Source: Namhaeicola sp039714555 (lineage in GTDB: Bacteria > Bacteroidota > Bacteroidia > Flavobacteriales > Flavobacteriaceae). Taken from it: a DNA stretch of 9,487 bases. Location of the stretch: contig JBDLJB010000061.1 of the NCBI GenBank assembly GCA_039714555.1, forward strand, positions 1 to 9,487. Reading direction: 5' to 3'. Both the position numbers and the translations under genes were made by a program. The notes beneath the pieces were generated by a model. The model had not been told where the DNA came from, did no database searches, and saw only the letters and a program-made list of their open reading frames with translations. This document shows positions 1 through 5,578 of this stretch, in pieces. How positions within the stretch are numbered: the first letter of the stretch is position 1; every line of letters starts with the position of its first letter.

Positions 1-1427
1 TTACCGATACAAAAATTTGCAAAAATATTTCCAAGTAGATCTTCGGTTGAAATTGCTCCGGTGATAAGTCCGAGATGATAAAGTGCCTCACGAATATCAA
101 TTGCAATAAGGTCAGAACTGATGTTATTTTCAGTTCCTTTTTGTACTTCTAAAATGGCGTTTAATGCATTGTTCAATGCTTCAAAATGTCGTGAATTGCT
201 AACAATAGTTTGGTTATTGCTTAATATTCCGGTGTTTGCCAATTCGGTTAAGTTTTGAATCAAAGAGTTGATACCAATTTTATTTTTTGCTGATAATGGA
301 ATTACATCTGCTATATTATTTTGAGAAAGATCTTTAATAATTGTATAGATATCTTCTTTATTTATTGAATCAATTTTATTCGCAATTATCAATAACTTCT
401 TATCAGGAAATTGTCTTTTAATTTTTTTGATCTCATTGACCATATTTATAATTCCATTATTTGACATTAAAACTTTTGATATATCAAACAAAAGAATAAT
501 CAATTGCGCTTGAGAGATTTTTTCAAAAGTTTTTTGAATACCAATACTTTCAATTTCATCTGCTGTTTCTCTAATTCCGGCTGTATCAATAAAACGATAT
601 GTAACTCCATTGATAATGATTTCATCTTCAATTGCATCTCGAGTTGTTCCTGCAATGTGCGAAACAATAGCTTTTTCTTCATTGAGTAATGCATTTAAAA
701 GGGTAGATTTTCCAACATTTGGCTCGCCAATTATAGCTACCGGAATTCCATTTTTTAACACATTACCAACTGCAAATGAGTCAATTAATCTTTTTAAAAC
801 CTTAGTAATTTTTTTGATTAACACTTTAAATTGATCTCTGTCTGCAAATTCAACATCTTCTTCTGCAAAATCTAATTCTAATTCAATAAGCGATGCAAAA
901 CTCAACAATTGCTCTCGTAAATTTGCAATTTCTGATGAAAATCCTCCTCGCATTTGTTGCATAGCGATTTGATGAGATGCTTTAGAATCAGAGGCAATCA
1001 GATCGGCTATAGCCTCAGCTTGACTCAGATCCATTTTTCCATTGATAAATGCACGCAATGTAAATTCACCTGCATCCGCATGACGGACACCATTTTTTAA
1101 AAATAATTGTAATATCTCTTGTTGAATATATACTGAACCATGACAAGAAATTTCAACAACATTTTCACCTGTATAAGAATGTGGACCGTTAAAAACAGAG
1201 ACTAAAACTTCATCAATAATTCTATTACCGTCAACAATATTTCCTAAATGAATGGTATGAGACTTCACTTTTGTCAGATCTTTTTTACCTGATTTTGATT
1301 GAAAAAAACTGTTTACAATTTCAATGGCTCTTTCACCCGAGAGTCTAATAACAGCAATGGCGCCAACACCCGAAGAGGTAGCTAAAGCAATAATAGTATC
1401 GTTTTTTATTGTATTGACTTGTTGCAT
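1..1427 (-). CDS. mnmE: tRNA uridine-5-carboxymethylaminomethyl(34) synthesis GTPase MnmE (last codon and stop cut by window edge)
   Basis: MnmE works with MnmG to build the cmnm5/nm5 modification on wobble uridine 34 of certain tRNAs in the cytoplasm, using a folate one-carbon unit and GTP hydrolysis. Read from the ATG at 1425-1427, 475 complete codons are visible. The N-terminal folate-binding domain holds SYTGENVVEISCHG and GEFTLRAF (G at residue 120). The G domain has the P-loop GEPNVGKST (234-242), the G2 segment AGTTRD (259-264), DTAG (281-284), NKID (350-353) and SAK (379-381). The C-terminus reads FCIG, with catalytic-type Cys473, and the partial codon AA- at the edge fits the Lys of the conserved CxGK ending, so only that base and the stop are missing. 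The length is close to the family norm (454 in E. coli). It is transcribed away from the DUF4870 gene from its own promoter, with a leader of about 16 bases. Confidence 0.97.
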   Translation of the reverse strand, partial: MQQVNTIKNDTIIALATSSGVGAIAVIRLSGERAIEIVNSFFQSKSGKKDLTKVKSHTIHLGNIVDGNRIIDEVLVSVFNGPHSYTGENVVEISCHGSVYIQQEILQLFLKNGVRHADAGEFTLRAFINGKMDLSQAEAIADLIASDSKASHQIAMQQMRGGFSSEIANLREQLLSFASLIELELDFAEEDVEFADRDQFKVLIKKITKVLKRLIDSFAVGNVLKNGIPVAIIGEPNVGKSTLLNALLNEEKAIVSHIAGTTRDAIEDEIIINGVTYRFIDTAGIRETADEIESIGIQKTFEKISQAQLIILLFDISKVLMSNNGIINMVNEIKKIKRQFPDKKLLIIANKIDSINKEDIYTIIKDLSQNNIADVIPLSAKNKIGINSLIQNLTELANTGILSNNQTIVSNSRHFEALNNALNAILEVQKGTENNISSDLIAIDIREALYHLGLITGAISTEDLLGNIFANFCIG

Positions 1428-1448
1428 GTGATTTGATCTATGTTTTTG

Positions 1449-1479
1449 CAAAGTTACGTAACAAATTTTTTATTTCAAC
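1449..1479 (-). promoter_or_regulatory. Bacteroidota-type promoter of mnmE
   Basis: On the minus strand GTTG (1476-1479) is followed by exactly 19 bases and then TAACTTTG (1449-1456). This is a perfect match to the -7 consensus TAnnTTTG and 3 of 4 to the -33 TTTG. The predicted start of transcription is near 1443, about 16 bases before the mnmE ATG. A perfect 10-base palindrome, GTTACGTAAC (1453-1462), overlaps the -7 box and could be an operator, although a palindrome of this length can arise by chance. Confidence 0.75.
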
Positions 1480-1500
1480 GTCGTATAGAAAAAGTATAAT

Positions 1501-1839
1501 ATGAAAGAAGATAGACAAACATTAATGCTAACCCACTTGAGTCAATTGTTAGATATAATTACAGGGTTTGGTGGACTAATTGTCCCTTTAATAATATGGG
1601 CAACCAATAAAGATAAGATCTATGATATGGATGAACATGGAAAATCAATTATCAACTTCCAGTTGAGTATGTTTATTTATGCCATAATTTGTATTCCTTT
1701 AATTCTATTATTGGGATTAGGTATCTTAGGATTGATCGGAATTGGAATTTTTTGTTTTATATTTCCAATAATCAATGCTATACGGGCAAATAATGGTGAA
1801 ACTCCAAATTATCCTATGAGTATTCAGTTTATTAAATAA
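1501..1839 (+). CDS. DUF4870 (Tic20-like) small membrane protein
   Basis: This 112-residue protein reads as a DUF4870 family member. It has the opening LTHLSQLLDIITGFGGLIVP, a WATNKD turn, then DEHGKSIINFQLS, followed by a long hydrophobic stretch (about residues 57-95) that ends in INAIRANNGE. It should sit in the inner membrane with a first helix at about 20-35 and a helical hairpin after that. No catalytic residues are evident and the function of the family is unknown. The ATG at 1501 gives the usual short charged N-terminus (MKEDRQ). The gene diverges from mnmE, leaving only 73 bases for both promoters, and converges on miaE. I found no clear consensus promoter on this strand. Confidence 0.85.
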   Translation: MKEDRQTLMLTHLSQLLDIITGFGGLIVPLIIWATNKDKIYDMDEHGKSIINFQLSMFIYAIICIPLILLLGLGILGLIGIGIFCFIFPIINAIRANNGETPNYPMSIQFIK

Positions 1840-1959
1840 GGAGCAAGAGTAAGGGAAAAAAGAGTAATAAGATTTTCATTTTAAAAAATCATATTTACCA
1901 TTGACAAAAACTAACAACAAAAAAATTATTCAACCATAAACCACAAACCCTAAACACTC
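1840..1959. other. convergent intergenic region with a weak AT hairpin
   Basis: The DUF4870 gene and miaE end facing each other here. Straight after the first stop codon comes a purine-rich stretch (GGAGCAAGAGTAAGGGA) that resembles the start of the repeat following the porin gene at 3983. A weak AT-only hairpin (GATTTT 1871-1876 with AAAATC 1885-1890) could serve as a poor terminator. The part next to miaE (about 1930-1957) is a loose AAACC/TAAAC-rich stretch of low complexity. There is no GC-rich terminator for either gene. Confidence 0.4.
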
Positions 1960-2541
1960 TTATCCGTGTACCAATGGCAATTTACCTTGTAGTTTCATGT
2001 ATTCAGCTTCGTAAGTTAGAAACTCATCCCATAATTTATCTACAACTTCTCTATCCATAAATTTACGGGCAAAACCTAAAAATAAAGAATAATGTCCTGC
2101 TTCGGAAGCTAATAGATCTCCAAAGAATTTTGCCAGTGCTTTATCTTCCATATTGTTGGAAAGTACACTAAATCGCTCACAACTTCTAGCTTCTATCATA
2201 GCTGCCATAAGCAAACGGTTTATCAAGCTTTGTTGTCTGTCTTTAGTTTTAGAAAAGAATTTGCTAAGATGCTTGGCATAATCACTTTTTTGATCCTTAC
2301 CTAAGGTCATATCACGAGCAACCATAATTTCATGTACCATTTTAAAATGCCCCATTTCTTCAATGGCATGATCGCTCATTGCCTGAACAAATTCTGTTTC
2401 TTCAGAATAATTGATGATCAATGAAACTGCTGCTGCAGCTGCTTTTTGTTCCGCGAAAGCATGATCGGTTAATAATTGTTGCAAATTTCCTTCTGCAATT
2501 TTCACCCATTCTTTGTCTGTATCAGATTTTAATCCAAGCAT
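1960..2541 (-). CDS. miaE: tRNA-(ms2io6A)-hydroxylase MiaE
   Basis: MiaE is a non-haem di-iron monooxygenase that hydroxylates the isopentenyl group of ms2i6A at position 37 of tRNAs reading codons that start with U. This 193-residue protein has the ferritin-like four-helix fold pattern with the six expected iron ligands: Glu31 (in HAFAEQKA), the pair Glu62 and His65 (EEMGH), Glu117 (MIEARSCERF), and the pair Glu147 and His150 (SEAGHYSLF). Length and motif spacing match the family. The ATG at 2539-2541 lies about 10 bases downstream of the predicted transcription start of a consensus promoter. The substrate is made by MiaA and MiaB, which are not in this window. It lies near mnmE, another anticodon-loop modification gene, but each has its own promoter. 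Confidence 0.95.
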   Translation of the reverse strand: MLGLKSDTDKEWVKIAEGNLQQLLTDHAFAEQKAAAAAVSLIINYSEETEFVQAMSDHAIEEMGHFKMVHEIMVARDMTLGKDQKSDYAKHLSKFFSKTKDRQQSLINRLLMAAMIEARSCERFSVLSNNMEDKALAKFFGDLLASEAGHYSLFLGFARKFMDREVVDKLWDEFLTYEAEYMKLQGKLPLVHG

Positions 2542-2556
2542 ATGATTATTTTTTTA

Positions 2557-2587
2557 CAAAGGTAATGGGGAAATGATAAATTCCAAA
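2557..2587 (-). promoter_or_regulatory. Bacteroidota-type promoter of miaE
   Basis: On the minus strand TTTG (2584-2587), exactly 19 bases, then TACCTTTG (2557-2564) give a full match to the Bacteroidota consensus TTTG-N19-TAnnTTTG. The predicted transcript starts near 2551, leaving a leader of about 10 bases before the miaE ATG. The -33 TTTG is contributed by the first unit of the TTCCAAA tandem repeat. Confidence 0.85.
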
Positions 2588-2615
2588 TTCCAAATTCCAA
2601 ATGACAAATAACAAA
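2581..2615. repeat. 7-base tandem repeat upstream of miaE
   Basis: Three perfect TTCCAAA units (2581-2601) are followed by two degenerate ones, TGACAAA and TAACAAA. Each unit carries CAAA, so the minus strand shows five TTTG boxes at 7-base intervals. The first serves as the -33 element of miaE at ideal spacing. Confidence 0.85.
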
Positions 2616-2662
2616 TATGTCTCGCCATCTTTCGGGTTACAAATGAAGATCAATATCTGTAG

Positions 2663-2678
2663 AGTTAGTTAGTTAGTT
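2663..2678. repeat. AGTT tetranucleotide repeat, four copies
   Basis: Four tandem AGTT units lie in the non-coding DNA between the miaE promoter and the porin operon promoter. No coding role is evident. Such a short tract may vary in copy number between strains. Confidence 0.7.
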
Positions 2679-2738
2679 GTGATACTTTTTTTATCATGCT
2701 AAGGGGTTTAATATGCAGTAAAACAGTCGTATAGGCTC

Positions 2739-2761
2739 TTATTTAAAATAATTCTAAATAA
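2739..2761. promoter_or_regulatory. upstream Fur-superfamily-like operator (box 1)
   Basis: This is an imperfect palindrome with left arm TATTTAAAAT (2740-2749), one central base, and right arm ATTCTAAATA (2751-2760), extended by a further T-A pair outside. Only one pair of positions breaks the symmetry. The core AATNATT with a 7-1-7 layout is typical of Fur/PerR/Zur-type sites. It ends just upstream of the -33 region of the porin promoter. Box 2 repeats it almost exactly. Which regulator binds is inferred, not shown. Confidence 0.6.
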
Positions 2762-2763
2762 GC

Positions 2764-2794
2764 TTTTTTTATTCGGATAAACTTTTTAGTTTTG
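2764..2794 (+). promoter_or_regulatory. promoter of the porin/FMN-binding operon
   Basis: TAGTTTTG (2787-2794) is a perfect TAnnTTTG -7 box. Nineteen bases upstream lies TTTT (2764-2767), a 3 of 4 match to TTTG. Transcription should start near 2800. The promoter sits exactly between the two palindromic operators, so occupancy of both would bracket RNA polymerase. It also shows that a TTG at 2792, inside the -7 box, cannot be the start codon of the porin. Confidence 0.6.
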
Positions 2795-2809
2795 CGTTGG
2801 AAAAAATTA

Positions 2810-2832
2810 TTATTTAAAATCATTCTAAATAA
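2810..2832. promoter_or_regulatory. downstream Fur-superfamily-like operator (box 2)
   Basis: The left arm TATTTAAAAT (2811-2820) and right arm ATTCTAAATA (2822-2831) are separated by one base, and the outer bases T2810 and A2832 extend the pairing. Compared with box 1 only the central base differs (C instead of A). The centres of the two boxes are 71 bases apart. Box 2 lies in the 5' leader, ending one base before the porin ATG at 2834. Confidence 0.6.
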
Positions 2833-2833
2833 C

Positions 2834-3982
2834 ATGACAATAAAAATTAAATTACTATTAGCAGTATTTTTTATTTCAACCACATTATTTGCCCAGCAAA
2901 ATAAGCAGGATTCTTTAAGGGTAATCAATCGGCTGGATTATAATAATTCAAAAAAATTAACAATTGGAGGATATGCTCAAATAGATTATAATGAGCCTGT
3001 AGGTTCTACTCCGGGGAAGCTGGACGTTCATAGGTTAATAATGCTTTTGGGGTATAAATTCAATGATAAAGTAAGTTTCTTAACCGAAATTGAATTGGAA
3101 CATGTAAAAGAAATATTTGTAGAACAGGCATTTGTAAATTATAATGTAAATCCTAGTTTTAATGTAAAAGGAGGATTGATGCTGGTACCTATGGGAATAA
3201 TTAACGAATACCATGAACCTCCAGTTTTTTATGGTGTTGAACGCCCGGGGCTGGATAAATATATTGTACCTACAACCTGGAGAGAGTTAGGTGTTGGGGT
3301 GTCAGGTAAATTTGATGAGTTATCCCTAAAATACCAGGTTTATATTTTTAACGGATTCGCTTCCTACAAAGATGGAGAAGGAACTCTAAGAGGGATAGAT
3401 GGTTTGCGAAAAGGACGCCAGAAAGGTGCAGAGTCAATCATTAGTTCGCCAAATCTATCAGCAAAAGTTGATTATTATGGAATCTTAGGGTTAAAACTTG
3501 GCCTGTCTGGTTATTTTGGAAATACCCAAACAGATGATAGTTCGTTGGATGGTTCTACCGTTGGTGTTACCATGCTGGGTTTTGACGCAAGATATATTTT
3601 AAATGAATTTAAATTAAAAGGACAGTATATTTTCACTAATATATCAGGAAGTGAGGAATATAATGAATTGTCCGGAAAAGATCTAGGATCTCAAATGGAT
3701 GGTTTTTATGGTGAAGTTGCATATAATTTTATGCCTTTACTTAATAAAAGATCTGATAAAGAGTTTGTGTTGTTTGGCCGTTATGAAAAGTATAATACAC
3801 ATAAGAAAACAGAAGGGTTTGAAGCCAACAAGGCTTATGACAGAACAGATATAACATTCGGACTGGATTACAAATTAGTACCCGGTGTTGCGTTAAAAGT
3901 AGATTTTCAGTGGTTGGAGGATGAATTGTCAGCTGATAACAGGACTAATCAGTTTAATGCCGGAATAGGTGTTATGTTTTAA
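2834..3982 (+). CDS. outer-membrane beta-barrel porin, phosphate-selective porin O/P-like
   Basis: The ATG at 2834 opens a signal peptide (MTIKIKLLL, then a hydrophobic core, cleavage likely after Ala20 in LFA|QQ). A TTG 14 codons upstream is rejected because it lies in the -7 box and would spoil the signal peptide. The mature protein has alternating aromatic and polar beta-strand pattern throughout and ends in Phe382, the usual last residue of outer-membrane barrels. The stretch LMLVPMGIINEYHEPP, then FYGVERP and PTTWRELGVG (about 116-155), is what I associate with the OprO/OprP-like porin superfamily. The substrate is unknown; phosphate specificity should not be assumed. It is the first gene of a likely operon with an FMN-binding protein and a four-helix membrane protein, under two Fur-like operators, so an iron- or metal-related role is inferred. 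Confidence 0.8.
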   Translation: MTIKIKLLLAVFFISTTLFAQQNKQDSLRVINRLDYNNSKKLTIGGYAQIDYNEPVGSTPGKLDVHRLIMLLGYKFNDKVSFLTEIELEHVKEIFVEQAFVNYNVNPSFNVKGGLMLVPMGIINEYHEPPVFYGVERPGLDKYIVPTTWRELGVGVSGKFDELSLKYQVYIFNGFASYKDGEGTLRGIDGLRKGRQKGAESIISSPNLSAKVDYYGILGLKLGLSGYFGNTQTDDSSLDGSTVGVTMLGFDARYILNEFKLKGQYIFTNISGSEEYNELSGKDLGSQMDGFYGEVAYNFMPLLNKRSDKEFVLFGRYEKYNTHKKTEGFEANKAYDRTDITFGLDYKLVPGVALKVDFQWLEDELSADNRTNQFNAGIGVMF

Positions 3983-3983
3983 G

Positions 3984-4011
3984 GAGTAACGAGTAGGGAG
4001 TAGGGAGTAGG
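3984..4011. repeat. GAGTAGG tandem repeat after the porin stop codon
   Basis: One degenerate unit (GAGTAAC) and three perfect 7-base GAGTAGG units start one base after the porin TAA. A similar purine-rich sequence follows the stop codon of the DUF4870 gene at 1840. It lies in the transcribed spacer of the putative operon. Confidence 0.8.
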
Positions 4012-4060
4012 GAATTTCGGATAATAATATATGAAATACCAATAATCAAAAATCGTTGAT

Positions 4061-4083
4061 CCCTGCCTGCCAGCAGGTAGGGG
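4061..4083. repeat. CCTGCCTGC/GCAGGTAGG palindromic repeat
   Basis: The arms CCCTGCCTGC (4061-4070) and GCAGGTAGGG (4073-4082) pair with one mismatch over a two-base centre, giving a strong hairpin. It looks like the CCTGCC-type palindrome scattered through many Bacteroidota genomes; translated, it yields the tell-tale string PAGRQG in false ORFs. With no run of T after it, it is unlikely to terminate transcription and may act as a hairpin in the operon mRNA. Confidence 0.7.
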
Positions 4084-4110
4084 AGAAACCGCTTTTAAAA
4101 AGTGTAATAG

Positions 4111-4139
4111 GAAGTCCCCTTTTAGGAGATTTAGGGGGT
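4111..4139. repeat. AGTCCCCTTTT...TTTAGGGGG intergenic repeat
   Basis: The segment CCCCT (4116-4120) can pair with AGGAG (4124-4128, one mismatch) or with AGGGG (4133-4137, perfect), giving two mutually exclusive hairpins. It resembles a repetitive intergenic element I associate with Bacteroidota. It sits 35 bases upstream of the FMN-binding gene and has no T-run, so it is probably not a terminator. Confidence 0.5.
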
Positions 4140-4174
4140 ACATCAGTACCAATAAAAATAATAAAATTAAACAG

Positions 4175-4696
4175 ATGAAACAAACTATTTTAATTATAAT
4201 AATTTCTATTCTTACTCTTGGTTTTACTATTCCTAAGCCTATAGAAAAGAAAATTGATAAAGAGATAGCATCCATTTTCGAATTGAATTCTTTTTCAAAA
4301 ACATTGATAATTATTGAAGAGGATGTAAAATCGGTTCTGTTGGTTCCTTTTGATGACGATAATTTCTTTAAGATTTTGAATGAAAATAAATTAATTGGTT
4401 ATTTTTATTATGGAAAAGCTATGAGTAAGACAGAAGAGTTTGATTTTTTGGTTGTTTTTGATAAAGATCTTATCATTAAAAAAATAAAGATCCTGGCCTA
4501 TCGTGAAGATTATGGCGGTGAAATTAGCAGCAAAAGATGGCTAAAACAATTTGTTGGCTTAACAGATGGAAATATTGAATACTCTAAAGATATTAAAGCT
4601 ATTTCCGGGGCTACAATTTCGGCAAAATCAATGACTATTTCGGTTAATGACCTATTAAAAAGTGTAGCAATTCTTCAAACTAAAGAACAATTATAA
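4175..4696 (+). CDS. exported FMN-binding domain protein
   Basis: This 173-residue protein has an N-terminal hydrophobic segment (about residues 4-19, no lipobox Cys) that should export it or anchor it in the inner membrane facing the periplasm. The C-terminal half is an FMN-binding (FMN_bind) domain, with REDYGGEI, then SKRWLKQFVGL, then DIKAISGATISAKS. The SGAT motif (144-147, preceded by Asp139) matches the site where ApbE flavin transferases attach FMN to threonine in NqrC/RnfG-type proteins, so Thr147 is the predicted flavinylated residue. ApbE itself is not in the window. It is the second gene of a likely operon: 192 bases of repeat-rich spacer separate it from the porin, and its stop overlaps the next start by one base (TAATG). 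A role as a periplasmic one-electron carrier, perhaps in metal reduction, is inferred from the family and the promoter. Confidence 0.85.
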   Translation: MKQTILIIIISILTLGFTIPKPIEKKIDKEIASIFELNSFSKTLIIIEEDVKSVLLVPFDDDNFFKILNENKLIGYFYYGKAMSKTEEFDFLVVFDKDLIIKKIKILAYREDYGGEISSKRWLKQFVGLTDGNIEYSKDIKAISGATISAKSMTISVNDLLKSVAILQTKEQL

Positions 4697-5190
4697 TGAA
4701 TTTCCACGGATTACTTTTAAGATTACCCAATGAAATAAGATTACTTATAACCTTTTTTGTTCTGACTTTAAATATTGGTTTTTTTACCGGACTTAGCTTC
4801 GTAAAAGAAACTACCTCATTTAAAATAAATGGTATTGAAAGTCAATATTTAGGTAATGAAAATGATGAAGAAGCAGAGGTAATGCAATTTAAAAAATCTA
4901 AAAAAGAGGTTTTAACGCTTATTCATAATCATATTTTATCCATGTCGATTATTTTCTTGTTGTTGGGTGGAATACTTTTATTAACAACTTTAAATAAAAA
5001 ATTAAAAAAGATCTTGATGATCGAACCATTTGTTTCCATCATTTTAACTTTTGGAGGTATCTATATTTTATGGAATGGAGTTCTCTGGTTTAAGTATGTC
5101 ATCATCATTTCGGGTATTGCAATGACTCTGTCATTTATTTTAAGTTCATTTTTTATTTTAAAAGAATCTGTATTTGAAAGAATTAAATAA
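4696..5190 (+). CDS. four-helix inner-membrane protein of unknown function, coupled to the FMN-binding protein
   Basis: I do not recognise a named family for this 164-residue protein. Four likely membrane helices are visible at about 14-36, 75-98, 105-128 and 132-156, with a polar loop rich in Glu and Asp (about 37-70) between the first two. The second helix starts with IHNH (His77 and His79), which could bind haem or a metal, and the third starts with Glu110-Pro. The start codon shares its A with the stop codon of the FMN-binding gene, so the two are probably translationally coupled and the proteins may work together. A role as the membrane electron donor or permease partner of the flavoprotein is inference only. 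No terminator with a clear T-run follows directly. Confidence 0.75.
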   Translation: MNFHGLLLRLPNEIRLLITFFVLTLNIGFFTGLSFVKETTSFKINGIESQYLGNENDEEAEVMQFKKSKKEVLTLIHNHILSMSIIFLLLGGILLLTTLNKKLKKILMIEPFVSIILTFGGIYILWNGVLWFKYVIIISGIAMTLSFILSSFFILKESVFERIK

Positions 5191-5265
5191 TTGATTTATA
5201 ATGTTGAGTTTTTAGTGCTTAGTGGTTTAATTTTTAATCAAGTTCAAATTGTAACTAATTTGACT

Positions 5266-5289
5266 CTTTCAGGATTACAACTCTGAAAG
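5266..5289. terminator. CTTTCAG/CTGAAAG hairpin after the FMN-binding operon
   Basis: CTTTCAG (5266-5272) and CTGAAAG (5283-5289) form a perfect 7-pair stem, plus a G-T pair, around a 10-base loop (GATTACAACT). It lies 76 bases after the last gene of the operon. No T-run follows, so it is at best a weak terminator or an mRNA 3' end; it may equally be a member of an intergenic repeat family. Confidence 0.3.
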
Positions 5290-5457
5290 GTCTGACTCAT
5301 TTTACTTTTAACTCAAAACTCAACACTCAACACTATATACTTCCATCACTCTTCTCATCTTCAAATCAATTCATTTTCAAATTTTTAAATCAACATCTTG
5401 TTTCTTGACTCTTTTTCCTTTAAACTATAAACTTTACACTTGACCACCCTGTCACTC

Positions 5458-5486
5458 TGTCATAAAGAAAATGTCATTTTATGCCA
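5458..5486. promoter_or_regulatory. possible activator site: TGTCATAAA/TTTATGCCA inverted repeat
   Basis: TGTCATAAA (5458-5466) and TTTATGCCA (5478-5486) are inverted copies with one mismatch, 11 bases apart. TGTCA occurs three times in this area (5450, 5458, 5472). The repeat lies just upstream of the candidate sigma-54 element of dnaK, where an activator could bind. No known regulator is assigned. Confidence 0.35.
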
Positions 5487-5506
5487 AAAACAATATAATT
5501 TATGAA

Positions 5507-5522
5507 TGGCACAAAGATTGAC
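5507..5522 (+). promoter_or_regulatory. candidate sigma-54-type promoter of dnaK
   Basis: TGGCAC, five bases, then TTGAC matches the -24/-12 consensus TGGCAC-N5-TTGCA with the invariant GG and correct GG-N10-G spacing. The expected C after the -12 G is A here, which weakens the case. Transcription would start near 5533, giving a leader of about 45 bases. No Bacteroidota primary-sigma promoter competes in the vicinity. Confidence 0.4.
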
Positions 5523-5578
5523 TATGTAGCAACAGTTAAAAATTAATAAATAGATATAAAATTTAAAAATATAATATT

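Larger units (their letters stand above)
5191..5578. other. 388-base intergenic region upstream of dnaK
   Basis: No gene is visible here. The left half holds nested inverted repeats: GTTGAGTTTT (5203-5212) with AAAACTCAAC (5315-5324), and inside them a small hairpin at 5266-5289. The centre (about 5325-5450) is pyrimidine-rich and low in complexity, with CAACACTCAACAC and AAACTATAAACT-like stretches. The right end carries the candidate dnaK control elements. I saw no CIRCE operator and no TAnnTTTG promoter box near dnaK. Confidence 0.6.

Noticed and set aside
500..834. Short open frames on both strands
   Set aside because: They lie wholly within mnmE in other frames and show no protein-like features.
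2581..2615. Possible CRISPR-like array
   Set aside because: The units are 7 bases long with no spacers; it is a simple tandem repeat.
2792..2833. TTG start extending the porin by 14 codons
   Set aside because: The TTG lies inside the TAGTTTTG promoter box and the extension would bury the signal peptide; ATG 2834 is correct.
2743..2928. 61-residue minus-strand open frame over the operon promoter
   Set aside because: It overlaps operators, promoter and the porin signal peptide; composition is a by-product of AT-rich DNA.
3979..4275. 98-residue open frame on the minus strand
   Set aside because: It covers the repeat-rich spacer and antisense of the FMN-binding gene, and its PAGRQG string comes from the CCTGCC palindrome, a known source of false ORFs.
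5191..5578. CIRCE (HrcA) operator upstream of dnaK
   Set aside because: I looked for TTAGCACTC with GAGTGCTAA nine bases apart and did not find it.
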